Shown here one piece after another: positions 25,664 through 33,987 of a stretch of 64,000 nucleotides of DNA. Source of the stretch: Paludibacteraceae bacterium (GTDB lineage: Bacteria; Bacteroidota; Bacteroidia; Bacteroidales; Paludibacteraceae); assembly GCA_017527905.1 (NCBI GenBank), contig JAFXPK010000026.1, positions 105,942 through 169,941 on the forward strand, given 5' to 3'. The notes beneath the pieces were generated by a model, which was not told where the DNA came from, did not search any database, and saw nothing but the letters and a program-made list of their open reading frames with translations. The translations under genes were made by a program, and so were the position numbers. Each line of letters starts with the position of its first letter. The first letter of the stretch is position 1.

Positions 25664-26842
25664 CTATTCAAATATTTTTTTGAGCAATGACTGTTTTAGG
25701 TCGTTGCAGAGGGTGAGGGTTTGTTCGTAGTTGGATTGAAGGGATTTTATGTTGGCTGACAAAGAGTCGAGTTGATTTGCAATGTACTGCTGATTATATA
25801 AAGGCGGAATTGCAACTATGATATTTTCCCATTTTCCTTTGCTTATAATTGCTAAGGTTGCCCTTGCACTATTGGCTATTTTGATCGCTTCTTCTTGAAA
25901 TCGAGGTGATAAAAGTACGTAATAAACGAATCTTGGATTAAATTCTTCGTATGGTGTTATAGCATTAATCTGTTGATTGCATGTGATGTCACGAGTTGTA
26001 TATGCTGTTTTCCCGACACTTCCAATGCAACACATTAGAATAGAATCCTTCCTTATTAGACGACATTGTTGAACTCCTAATTTGCTTAATTTGATTTCAC
26101 TGTCATAGCTAATGCCACCTATCCCATCGATATTAAGTTCAGCAGGTCTGATAAATGGCATATAATCACCATAGAATGAAACGTTAGATTTTGATGGTGT
26201 GCATCCTGTTTGTGTTTTCCCAATATCTTTTAATTTCTTTTCCTCCCATCCTTCCATTGGCGTCATCAAATCCTTCAACGCAGATTGAAACAAATCCTTG
26301 GCAGCCTGCAGTTGTTGTTCGGCGTTGGTTTTTAGGGCGTCGATTTTGGCGAATTGGGTGTCGAGGTATTCTACTATGCGGTGTTGCTCGGAGAGAGGGG
26401 GAATGGGGATTTGAATGTTTTCCACAACAGATTTAGAAATTTCAGGGAATGTAGCTCCTGTGCCTAATGAATTTAAATAGTCTTTCTTGCCATACAGCCA
26501 CCAATAAAGGTATTCATTGTAGAGTTCATTGCCGCAAATTATACATTTAAAGCCCTGATTACAATACATAGGGACTTTATTGATGGCCAATTTGCCGATG
26601 GGTGCTCTTGATGACAAAATAACAGTACCAATGGGTAATTCTTTTAAGTTCTTTGCGGAGACTGCTTCTTCCGTTATTTTTTTTGCCGAATCATATAAAT
26701 AGTGTTCTCCTTTCAGCTCAGCAGGGGATATCCAACAAATATTTCCATTCCAAAATGCAGGATTCGCAGTGCTTGGTGTGGTGCCACCAATGACAACACC
26801 AACATCTTTAATTTTTTTATATTCCCATCCTTCTTTCATCAT
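25664..26842 (-). CDS. hsdS: Type I restriction-modification specificity subunit
   Basis: 392 aa from the ATG at 26842. A longer frame reaches 26902, but its extension is encoded by intergenic palindromic repeats, so the shorter start (MMKEGWEYKKIKD) is preferred; it matches the usual HsdS N-terminus. Two target-recognition domains: GWEYKKIKDVGVVIGGTTPS and GWEEKKLKDIGKTQTGCTPS, each followed by a ..P.LSEQHRIVEYLDT- or IPPLYNQQYIANQLD-type conserved helix. It sets the bipartite DNA target for HsdM and HsdR. No inverted repeats for shufflon-type switching were found nearby. Confidence 0.9.
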   Translation of the reverse strand: MMKEGWEYKKIKDVGVVIGGTTPSTANPAFWNGNICWISPAELKGEHYLYDSAKKITEEAVSAKNLKELPIGTVILSSRAPIGKLAINKVPMYCNQGFKCIICGNELYNEYLYWWLYGKKDYLNSLGTGATFPEISKSVVENIQIPIPPLSEQHRIVEYLDTQFAKIDALKTNAEQQLQAAKDLFQSALKDLMTPMEGWEEKKLKDIGKTQTGCTPSKSNVSFYGDYMPFIRPAELNIDGIGGISYDSEIKLSKLGVQQCRLIRKDSILMCCIGSVGKTAYTTRDITCNQQINAITPYEEFNPRFVYYVLLSPRFQEEAIKIANSARATLAIISKGKWENIIVAIPPLYNQQYIANQLDSLSANIKSLQSNYEQTLTLCNDLKQSLLKKIFE

Positions 26843-26859
26843 ATCATTCCTTGTTATTT

Positions 26860-26966
26860 GCCTGTTATTTCGTTTCACCCTTTCAGGGTTCTTATTGCGC
26901 ATACATTGCCTTGTTACAGGGGTTTACACCCCTGCTTGTAATGTGTCCGTCCCTTTGGGACTCTGT
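26860..26966. repeat. REP-like palindromic repeat between hsdM and hsdS
   Basis: A run of short GC palindromes: ACCCTTTCAGGGTT, CAGGGGTTTACACCCCTG and GTCCCTTTGGGAC. This kind of repeat also occurs at 58746-58835 and 61140-61680. It fills the 150-bp spacer between the hsdM stop and the hsdS start. Confidence 0.65.
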
Positions 26967-26990
26967 CGTGCGAATCGTCATTGTGCACCG

Positions 26991-28436
26991 TCACAACATT
27001 TCCTTTATTTCCTTAATCAGTCTTGCTGAATCCTCATTGAGCTCCGCTATGGTGTTGAGGATATCGGCGGTGGTACGGTTGTCCACCACTTCGGGTTTGT
27101 TCGGGTTCTTCACCGAGAGGTCACAGTCGTCGCCTAAGGTGGAGACGTCGAGCACCCATGAGTTCTCACTCTCCGCTTGCGTTTTTTGTAGATTCACAAA
27201 ATCTTCCAAATCAGCTTCGGAAAGTGGGTTGGTCTTGCCCAACGTGCGACCGAGGTTCAGTTGGTAGTACCAAATCTTGCGTGTCGGTTCGCCCTTGGTG
27301 AAGAAGAGCACCACGGTCTTTACGCCTGCACCTGTGAAGACACCTGACGGCAGGTCGAGGATGGTGTGCAGGTTGCACTCTTCGAGCAGTTTGCGACGCA
27401 ATGCCGCAGCGTCACCGTTGCTTAGGAAGGTGTTCTTGATGACGATGCCCGCACGTCCGTTCACCTTCAGCATCTTGATGAAGTGCTGCATAAACATGTA
27501 GGCGGTCTCGCTGGTGCGGATGTCGAAGTTCTGCAATACTTCTGTACGTTCACTGCCCCCAAATGGAGGATTGGCTAGGATCACGTGCTTGCGGTCACGC
27601 TCCTGAATGGTGGCGAGGTTCTCGGCAAGCGTGTTGCTACGGATGATGTTAGGTGCGGCCACCCCGTGGAAAATCATATTCATGGTGGCTATGATGTAGG
27701 GTAACCCTTTCTTCTCCTTGCCGAAGAAGGTGGATTTCTGCAGCGCATCGTTGTCCGCTACCGAATGAACCTGTTCCTGCATATAGTTGAAGGCCTCGCA
27801 GAGGAAGCCTGCCGATCCGCAGGCGGGGTCATAGACCGTCTCTCCGATGCGTGGATCTATGATTTTGACGATGGTGCGGATGAGCGGACGGGGCGTGTAG
27901 TACTCGCCTCCGTTGCGTCCGGCATTGCCCATGCGCCTGATTTTGTCCTCGTAGAGCACGGTCATCTCGTGCTTGTCCTCTGCCGACTGAAACTTGAGCG
28001 AGTCAATCTTGTTGATGATCTCACGCATGTTGTAGCCGCTGTTGATTTTATTGCGCAACTCGTCGAAGATCTCTCCGATCTTGTATTCGAGCGTGTCGGG
28101 CGACACGGCAGTGTCCTTGAAATGTTTCAGGGAAGGGAAGAGTTTCTGGTTGACAAACGTTACGAGGTCATCGCCCGTCATGGCGTTGATGACGTCGAGT
28201 TCACCTTTGTCGTTCTTAGGGGCGGCCCATGTGCTCCAACGGTTGAATCCAGTGATGATGCGTTTATGCTCCGTGCCGGTGAGTGCGGCCTCCTGCTCAC
28301 GTTGCGTTTCGAGGTCGTCGAGGTATTTGAGGAAGAGCAGCCAAGAGGTCTGCTCGATGTAGTCTAGTTCGTTGCTGCATCCCGCCTCGTTGCGTAGGAT
28401 GGCATCGATTGCATTGAAAGTTGATTCGTACTTCAT
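26991..28436 (-). CDS. hsdM: Type I restriction-modification methyltransferase
   Basis: 481 aa from the ATG at 28436 (MKYESTFNAIDA); a start four codons upstream exists. N6-adenine methyltransferase: the N-terminal helical HsdM domain, then YTPRPLIRTIVKIIDP, the AdoMet motif VYDPACGSAGFL (motif I), and the catalytic NPPFGG (motif IV). C-terminal region GVKTVVLFFTKGEPT. It methylates the target chosen by HsdS to protect host DNA and is first in the minus-strand operon. No perfect -7 box is visible upstream. Confidence 0.94.
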   Translation of the reverse strand: MKYESTFNAIDAILRNEAGCSNELDYIEQTSWLLFLKYLDDLETQREQEAALTGTEHKRIITGFNRWSTWAAPKNDKGELDVINAMTGDDLVTFVNQKLFPSLKHFKDTAVSPDTLEYKIGEIFDELRNKINSGYNMREIINKIDSLKFQSAEDKHEMTVLYEDKIRRMGNAGRNGGEYYTPRPLIRTIVKIIDPRIGETVYDPACGSAGFLCEAFNYMQEQVHSVADNDALQKSTFFGKEKKGLPYIIATMNMIFHGVAAPNIIRSNTLAENLATIQERDRKHVILANPPFGGSERTEVLQNFDIRTSETAYMFMQHFIKMLKVNGRAGIVIKNTFLSNGDAAALRRKLLEECNLHTILDLPSGVFTGAGVKTVVLFFTKGEPTRKIWYYQLNLGRTLGKTNPLSEADLEDFVNLQKTQAESENSWVLDVSTLGDDCDLSVKNPNKPEVVDNRTTADILNTIAELNEDSARLIKEIKEML

Positions 28437-28509
28437 GAACGATTGCAAATTATTGGTTTACAATTAATTCTGTTTGATACGAATGCTATTGTTGGTCTAA
28501 AAAACGAAA

Positions 28510-28629
28510 GCCATGCAAGGTACCCCTATATGCAAAAAGAACGTGGACACTCTTATCCAACGTTCGAGGTACCTGGCATGACCCATCAACAGAGAATAAG
28601 AAATGCCCACGCCATACGCATGGGCATTT
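28510..28629 (+). ncRNA. Candidate structured RNA with terminator
   Basis: A long interrupted hairpin: GCCATGCAAGGTACC (28510-28524) pairs with GGTACCTGGCATG (28568-28580) with one mismatch; there is a 14-nt bulge on the 5' side; then GAACGTGGA (28539-28547) pairs with TCC-A-ACGTTC (28556-28565) around loop CACTCTTA. A second hairpin AAATGCCCA (28601-28609)/TGGGCATTT (28621-28629) with a T-rich tail resembles an intrinsic terminator. The rest of 28437-28977 shows no gene. It could instead be the 5' leader of hsdM on the minus strand. Confidence 0.45.
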
Positions 28630-28977
28630 GCTTATTTAATTTTCTGTTGATTCTTCTACTGCCAGGTTTCCGAACGTTTCAGATTAAATAGCAAACGCTA
28701 TGATTAATAATATGTTAGTCTAAATTTTTATTATCTGTTTCTTGGTTGTAATGTTTTTTAGTTCGTTAATAAAAATATTTGTCGGTAATGAAATTATTTG
28801 AAATTCTGCATATCAACCTATATTTGTTTATTTCTTCTTCCGACATAATTTTAGTTCTTGCTGATTATGCAAGTACAAATATAGGAATTTAAGAATTAAG
28901 AATTAAGCGTTAGGAGTTAAGAATTAATTAAAAGTCATCGGGAAAGGTGAAATTGTCGGGTTAGCCTTGCCACCCGA

Positions 28978-31041
28978 TTATTCGTTAAAGCGTTCTACCT
29001 TCCAACCTTTAGGTATCATCTCCTCAGTCGGGAGACCATATGGACAGACGAATGTGCCTTGGGCAGGTTCGTCAGGCAACATGTAGTTGTCTTTCCACTC
29101 CAGAAAATGGACTGTGACCTTCCTTAGTTTAGTGCAATCAATAAACATCCAATAGTAACACTCATTTTCTAAGGTGATGGCAGGCAAATCCGGGGCTTCC
29201 TCTATACTTTTGCATCCTGCGAACATTTCTCTGTAACATCTTTCCTTCATTTCTGTTGCGGGCAGTTCCGGGGCTTCCACTAAGTTGGTACAACCATAAA
29301 ACATACTTTCATAGCATCGTTCCGCCAAAGTGGTCGCGGGCAATTCCGGCGCTTGTGTTAAATGCGTGCAATCGGAAAACATTCCCTCGTAACACATCTC
29401 CGTCAAAGTGGTTGCTGGCAATTCTGGAGCCTTTGTTAAATTTGTACAACCGGTAAACATATATGTATAGCAATAATCCGCCAAAGTGGTTGCGGGCAAT
29501 TCCGGTGCTTCGACTAAACTATTACATCCACTAAACATGTTGGAATAACATCCTACAGCAAGGGAAAGGGCTGGCAATTCAGGAGCCTTTTTTAAACTTG
29601 CGCAACTGGTAAACATATCTTCATAGCATTGTTCCGCCAAAGTGGTTGCGGGCAATTCCGGCGCTTCGACTAAAGTGTCACAAAACCAAAACATGTAGTG
29701 ATAGCATTCTTCCGCTAAGGAAAGGGCTGGCAATTCAGGAGCCTTTGCTAATTTTCCGCATTCGGCAAACATATATTCATAACATTTTTTCTCCAATTGG
29801 GTGGCCGGTAGTTTTGGCGCTTTGGTTAAACTATCACATCTCCAAAACATGCCATAATAGCATTCTTCCGCTAAGGAAAGGGCTGGCAATTCAGGAGCCT
29901 TTGTTAATTTTTCACATCTTTTGAACATCTCTCCATAACATTTTTTCTCCAAATGGGTGGCAGGTAGCTTTGGCGCCTCGACTAAATTTTTGCATCCCCA
30001 AAACATGCCATAATAACATTCTTCCGCTAAGGAACACGCAGGCAATTTCGGGGCTTCCGTCAAACCCGTGCAATCCATAAACATTCTATTGTAACATCCG
30101 GGGGCCAGGCCGGTGGCAGCCAATTTCTGTACTTTCCTTATGTTTGTACATTTGGCAAACATGTTTGAATAACAATTTATGGATAGGACGTTGGCCGGCA
30201 ATTCCGGGATTTCAGTCAGACTTGTACAGCCTTGGAACATACCCACATAGCAATGCTCCGCCAAATAGGAAGCAGGCAGTCGGGGTGCTTGGGTTAAACT
30301 TGTACAGCCATTAAACATGTCTAGATAACACTTTGGGGCCAAATTGGTCGAGGGCAATTCAGGGGCGTTTGTTAAACTTGTACAATTCCTAAACATTCCC
30401 TCATAGCACGATTCCGCTAAACTGTAGGAAGGCAATTTCGGTGCATCTGTCAAACTTGTACAATCACTAAACATTTCTTCATAACAGTTTTTCTTCATTT
30501 CGGTTGCAGGTAATTCCGGCGCCTTTGTCAGGTTCGTGCAATCCGAAAATATGTGTGAGTAACATTTGGGAGCTAAGACGGTGGCTGGCAATGTGGGCGC
30601 TTGGGTTAGGCTTTCGCATTCACTGAAGAGATTGTAGAAGCAATAAGCGCAGGGAATGGTGTCTCCCTCCCCGGTTTCGTTAATTAGGCTCATCACGCTT
30701 CCTGTGGCGGCGATGGATCCTGTCATCATAAAGTGGGTGTATCTTTCTTCTCCTTTGCTGAATCCACGGGGATTGTTGCCTTTCAGAAGTGCTTTGTCAC
30801 CGATTTTCTTCAACTTAATCATCTTATGATGTTTCAGTATGGTCCATGTTTTTCCTCCATCCAAAGAATATTGTATGTCGGGGAAATTGGCTCCTTTTAT
30901 GCCGAACGAGGAATTGTCTTCTTTCGCCGTGAATGTCAGGTAATCGGCTTCTGTCTGGTTGCCGCAGGATGTGAGGAGGGCAGTTGCTATGCCCCATAAG
31001 AGGGTTGCGAATGTTATTAAATGAAGTGCTTTTTTTACCAT
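28978..31041 (-). CDS. BspA-like repeat lipoprotein (20 repeats)
   Basis: 687 aa. Lipoprotein signal ending LLTSC. An N-terminal domain (about residues 33-140) with YLTFTAKEDNSSFG, DIQYSLDGGKTW, and SIAATGSVMSLI is shared with the two paralogues at 58899 and 61683. It is followed by 20 tandem 26-residue units of the form CYxxMFxxCxxLxxAPxLPAxxLA, related to the BspA/DUF285 group of leucine-rich-like repeats. The C-terminal 45 residues (FVCPYGLPTEEMIPKGW) form a cap also seen in the 746-aa paralogue. Likely surface-exposed adhesin or binding protein; ligand unknown. Confidence 0.85.
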   Translation of the reverse strand: MVKKALHLITFATLLWGIATALLTSCGNQTEADYLTFTAKEDNSSFGIKGANFPDIQYSLDGGKTWTILKHHKMIKLKKIGDKALLKGNNPRGFSKGEERYTHFMMTGSIAATGSVMSLINETGEGDTIPCAYCFYNLFSECESLTQAPTLPATVLAPKCYSHIFSDCTNLTKAPELPATEMKKNCYEEMFSDCTSLTDAPKLPSYSLAESCYEGMFRNCTSLTNAPELPSTNLAPKCYLDMFNGCTSLTQAPRLPASYLAEHCYVGMFQGCTSLTEIPELPANVLSINCYSNMFAKCTNIRKVQKLAATGLAPGCYNRMFMDCTGLTEAPKLPACSLAEECYYGMFWGCKNLVEAPKLPATHLEKKCYGEMFKRCEKLTKAPELPALSLAEECYYGMFWRCDSLTKAPKLPATQLEKKCYEYMFAECGKLAKAPELPALSLAEECYHYMFWFCDTLVEAPELPATTLAEQCYEDMFTSCASLKKAPELPALSLAVGCYSNMFSGCNSLVEAPELPATTLADYCYTYMFTGCTNLTKAPELPATTLTEMCYEGMFSDCTHLTQAPELPATTLAERCYESMFYGCTNLVEAPELPATEMKERCYREMFAGCKSIEEAPDLPAITLENECYYWMFIDCTKLRKVTVHFLEWKDNYMLPDEPAQGTFVCPYGLPTEEMIPKGWKVERFNE

Positions 31042-31427
31042 TGTTCTGTGTTCGTTAGTTCTTTCGCTTTCGGTAAATGATGGGACTCATGCATGCATTC
31101 TTCGTGGATCATCTGTCCGAATGTGTGCTTAAAGTTAGCGAATTTGTTTGGCGGGCGCAATTTATTTTAGAAAAACCTTGTCCTTAATTCCTCAACATGA
31201 GAGAAGATGATGATTATGTCCGAATGGAATCACAGATTTGTCCCGTATTATTGGTAAAAGCATACGCTGTTTTACCAAGCTTTTCTATGAACATCTGATT
31301 ATGCAATACCGACAATAACCTCTAATGGAGGATAAATGCTAACATAAATACCAATTCATGGGGATTGCACAATCCTCCGCGAAGGCGCATTTTTGCAGTG
31401 TTCAAAAACGTACAGCGTTCAGAGCGG
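31042..31427. other. Intergenic region between BspA-like gene and tetR
   Basis: About 385 bp between divergent genes. A weak box CATTTTTG (31388-31395, one mismatch to TAnnTTTG) lies before tetR. A small CCTC/GAGG hairpin lies at about 31320-31332. No other gene or RNA is recognised. Confidence 0.4.
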
Positions 31428-32048
31428 ATGCAAAGGAAAAAAGACGACATAGGAAGGTGCGTTGAGAAAGAGGCAAAGAAAATCTTTCTCAAAAAGGGTT
31501 ATGCGAAAACATCGATGCGTGAGATTGCAGAGAAATCGGGCGTCGGGTTGAGCAACATCTACAATTACTATGTAAGCAAAGATGACCTTTTTTGCTCTAT
31601 TGTCGCTCCTGTAGTCAGCGAGTTCAGAGGAGTGATCACCAACTACCACAATGCGCAAGACGTTGACGTCACGCAGCAATGGATGCCAGGCATGGCTGAA
31701 AAGACTGCAGCTGAATATAGTTGCATCATGCAGAAATACAGAGATCTGCTAAAACTGCTATTGTTCAAATCGGCAGGCTCCTCGCTGGCGAATTTCAAGG
31801 AGGAGTTTACCGACGAAGCCACCGAGATGATGCTGAAATACATGGATGCGATGAAACAGAAATATCCTACGCTGAAATGGGACTTCTCGCCTTTCTTCAT
31901 CCATATAAACGCAGTGCAAATGTTCACCTTGCTCGAAGAGATCATTATGCACAAAATAAGCGCAAAGGATGCGGAACGAATTTTTGTTGAATATGTCAAT
32001 TATCACAACAACGGATGGAAATTACTTATTTACAACGATTTACAATAA
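31428..32048 (+). CDS. TetR-family transcriptional regulator
   Basis: 206 aa from the ATG at 31428 (MQRKKDDIGRCVEKEAKKIF); the frame opens at 31365 but the first 21 codons cover the likely promoter. The DNA-binding domain reads FLKKGYAKTSMREIAEKSGVGLSNIYNYY, the classic TetR helix-turn-helix. The helical C-terminal part should bind a small ligand. It precedes ABC, reductase and MMPL genes and two inverted-repeat sites (32119-32139 and 36968-36988), so it most likely represses these genes until its ligand appears. Confidence 0.9.
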   Translation: MQRKKDDIGRCVEKEAKKIFLKKGYAKTSMREIAEKSGVGLSNIYNYYVSKDDLFCSIVAPVVSEFRGVITNYHNAQDVDVTQQWMPGMAEKTAAEYSCIMQKYRDLLKLLLFKSAGSSLANFKEEFTDEATEMMLKYMDAMKQKYPTLKWDFSPFFIHINAVQMFTLLEEIIMHKISAKDAERIFVEYVNYHNNGWKLLIYNDLQ

Positions 32049-32086
32049 TTAAACAATTGTTATTTATTTTGTGTTTTCATAGCAGG

Positions 32087-32116
32087 AAGAGGCTCAGGGA
32101 TGAGCCTCTTTTTTTT
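32087..32116 (+). terminator. Intrinsic terminator after tetR
   Basis: AAGAGGCTCA (32087-32096) and TGAGCCTCTT (32101-32110) with a 4-nt loop and a T run. A near copy lies at 36934-36965. Confidence 0.88.
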
Positions 32117-32118
32117 AT

Positions 32119-32139
32119 GAACAATCCTGAATATTGTTC
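32119..32139. promoter_or_regulatory. Candidate TetR operator 1
   Basis: GAACAAT, 7 nt (CCTGAAT), ATTGTTC: perfect 7-bp arms, directly after the terminator T run and 37 bp before the ABC gene. A second copy with one arm mismatch and identical spacing lies at 36968-36988. The right arm contains TTG and could overlap a -33 element. Confidence 0.7.
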
Positions 32140-32176
32140 GTTTTTAAAATCGTAACTAATTAAAAATAAATTAAAT

Positions 32177-33958
32177 ATGAATAGTAAAAAGAAAGAAAAA
32201 CCAAACCTTTTAAAATTGATGGACTATGCGGGTAAGTTCAAGTACTTTACCATCGGCTCCATGGTCTTTTCTGCTTTAAGCGCATGTTTGGCGCTTGTGC
32301 CATTTGTCTATATCTGGAAGATAGTGAATGAGGTGCTGACCGTGATGCCCGATTTCTCGCAAGCGGAGAATATTGAGAACTACGGATATACCGCCGTCAA
32401 GTTTGCTGTAAATGCCATGTGTGTCTATTTCTGCGCATTGGGTTGCTCCCACCTTGGGGCATTCCGCACAGTGGCCAACATACGTGAGCGGTGTGTCGAA
32501 AAAATATTGCGTATGCCGTTGGGCCACATCGAGACAGAGGGCAGCGGCAAGATCCGCAAAATCATCATCGATGCTTCCGACTCAACAAGTAACTTCCTGG
32601 AGCACATCCTGCCCGACCGTACCGTGGCATTGACCACACCCGTGGCGATGATCGCCTTGCTGATGTATTTCGACTGGAAAATCGGTCTTCTTTGCATTGC
32701 GACCATTATCGTCAGTTTCCTCATTATGTTTGGGTTTATGGTGGGACCTTCGATGAAGAAAGATATCGAAACCTACAATCTTGCGCTTGAGAACATGACA
32801 AAAGAGGCTGTTGAGTATGTGCGTGGCATTCCAGTTGTGAAAACATTCGGACAAACTGTCTTCTCGTTCAAGAAACTCAAAGATGCGATTGACACCTACG
32901 AGAACTTCTCGGTGAGCTATACAAGACGGTTCCGCATCCCAATGACCGCCTATACGGTTATCATCAACTCGTTTTTTGCCCTGCTGATAGCCGTCGCACT
33001 CTATCACGGACGCGATGCCGCAAATCCTGAATTCTTCTCAAACCTAATGTTCTACATTATCTTCACTCCTGTTATTGCGGTGATTTTCTTCAAGCTCATG
33101 CATTCATCGGAGGCTGATATGATTGTCGGAAATGCCTTGGATCGCATCGATTCAATCCTAAACGTCGAGGAGATTACGGACAACACAAATCCGCAAACTC
33201 CAAAAGATTATTCGGTTGAATTTAAGGATGTTGTATTCCGATACAAAGATGCGACACGCAACGCAATCGATGGTATCTCGTTAAAAATTCCATCTGGCGC
33301 ACATGTGGCTTTTGTGGGGCCGTCCGGCGGAGGTAAGACCACCTTGTCAAGCCTTGTGTCTCGCTTTTGGGACACCACCGAAGGTGAAATCCTGATTGGC
33401 GGCGTGGATGTGCGTAATATTCCACAAAAGGAACTTTCGAAAATCGTGTCATTCGTTTTTCAGGATAGTAAATTATTAAAAACAAGCATTTTGGATAATA
33501 TCAGACTGGCTAAACCTGACGCAACGGAGAGCGAAGTGATGGATGTGTTGGAACGTGCCCAATGTGCCGATATCATCAGTCGGTTACCGAACGGTATTCA
33601 CACAATCATCGGTAGTCGTGGCACCTACCTAAGCGGGGGTGAGCAACAACGTATCGCGATCGCACGGGTGATGTTGCGCAACACACCTATCCTGATCTTG
33701 GATGAGGCCACCGCCTTTGCCGACCCAGAGAACGAGGAGAAAATTCTTCAAGCCTTCAACGAAATGGCGAAGGGCAAGACGGTGATAAAGATTGCGCACC
33801 GACTCTCAACGGTGGTTGATGCCGATGAGATATTCCTGCTGAAAGAGGGCAAATTAATCGAAAGCGGCAGACACGACGACCTTGTAAATCAGAACGGTAT
33901 ATACGCAAAGATGTGGAACGATTACCAACAGTCGGTAAAATGGACGATTGAAAACTAA
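32177..33958 (+). CDS. ABC transporter, fused permease/ATPase, YbtP/IrtA-like half
   Basis: 593 aa. Membrane domain about residues 20-310 (six helices), ATPase 345-590. Walker A GPSGGGKT at 381-388, signature LSGGEQ at 485-490, Walker B LILDE at 506-510 followed by ATAFADPENE, and switch His 541. The ATAFADPENE stretch is what I remember from the YbtPQ/IrtAB group, ABC-exporter-fold proteins that import iron-siderophores. Paired 29 bp upstream with a second half-transporter, so a heterodimer is likely. Inner membrane; substrate not readable. Regulated by the operator just upstream. Confidence 0.9.
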   Translation: MNSKKKEKPNLLKLMDYAGKFKYFTIGSMVFSALSACLALVPFVYIWKIVNEVLTVMPDFSQAENIENYGYTAVKFAVNAMCVYFCALGCSHLGAFRTVANIRERCVEKILRMPLGHIETEGSGKIRKIIIDASDSTSNFLEHILPDRTVALTTPVAMIALLMYFDWKIGLLCIATIIVSFLIMFGFMVGPSMKKDIETYNLALENMTKEAVEYVRGIPVVKTFGQTVFSFKKLKDAIDTYENFSVSYTRRFRIPMTAYTVIINSFFALLIAVALYHGRDAANPEFFSNLMFYIIFTPVIAVIFFKLMHSSEADMIVGNALDRIDSILNVEEITDNTNPQTPKDYSVEFKDVVFRYKDATRNAIDGISLKIPSGAHVAFVGPSGGGKTTLSSLVSRFWDTTEGEILIGGVDVRNIPQKELSKIVSFVFQDSKLLKTSILDNIRLAKPDATESEVMDVLERAQCADIISRLPNGIHTIIGSRGTYLSGGEQQRIAIARVMLRNTPILILDEATAFADPENEEKILQAFNEMAKGKTVIKIAHRLSTVVDADEIFLLKEGKLIESGRHDDLVNQNGIYAKMWNDYQQSVKWTIEN

Positions 33959-33987
33959 AGTTTAAACCTCTAAAACTAAATACTAAA

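Noticed and set aside
25664..26842. Phase-variable hsdS (shufflon)
   Set aside because: No second hsdS, recombinase or inverted repeats within the window.
28443..28691. 82-codon frame downstream of hsdM
   Set aside because: It overlaps the candidate structured RNA, starts inside the hsdM promoter area and has no ribosome-binding or protein-like pattern.
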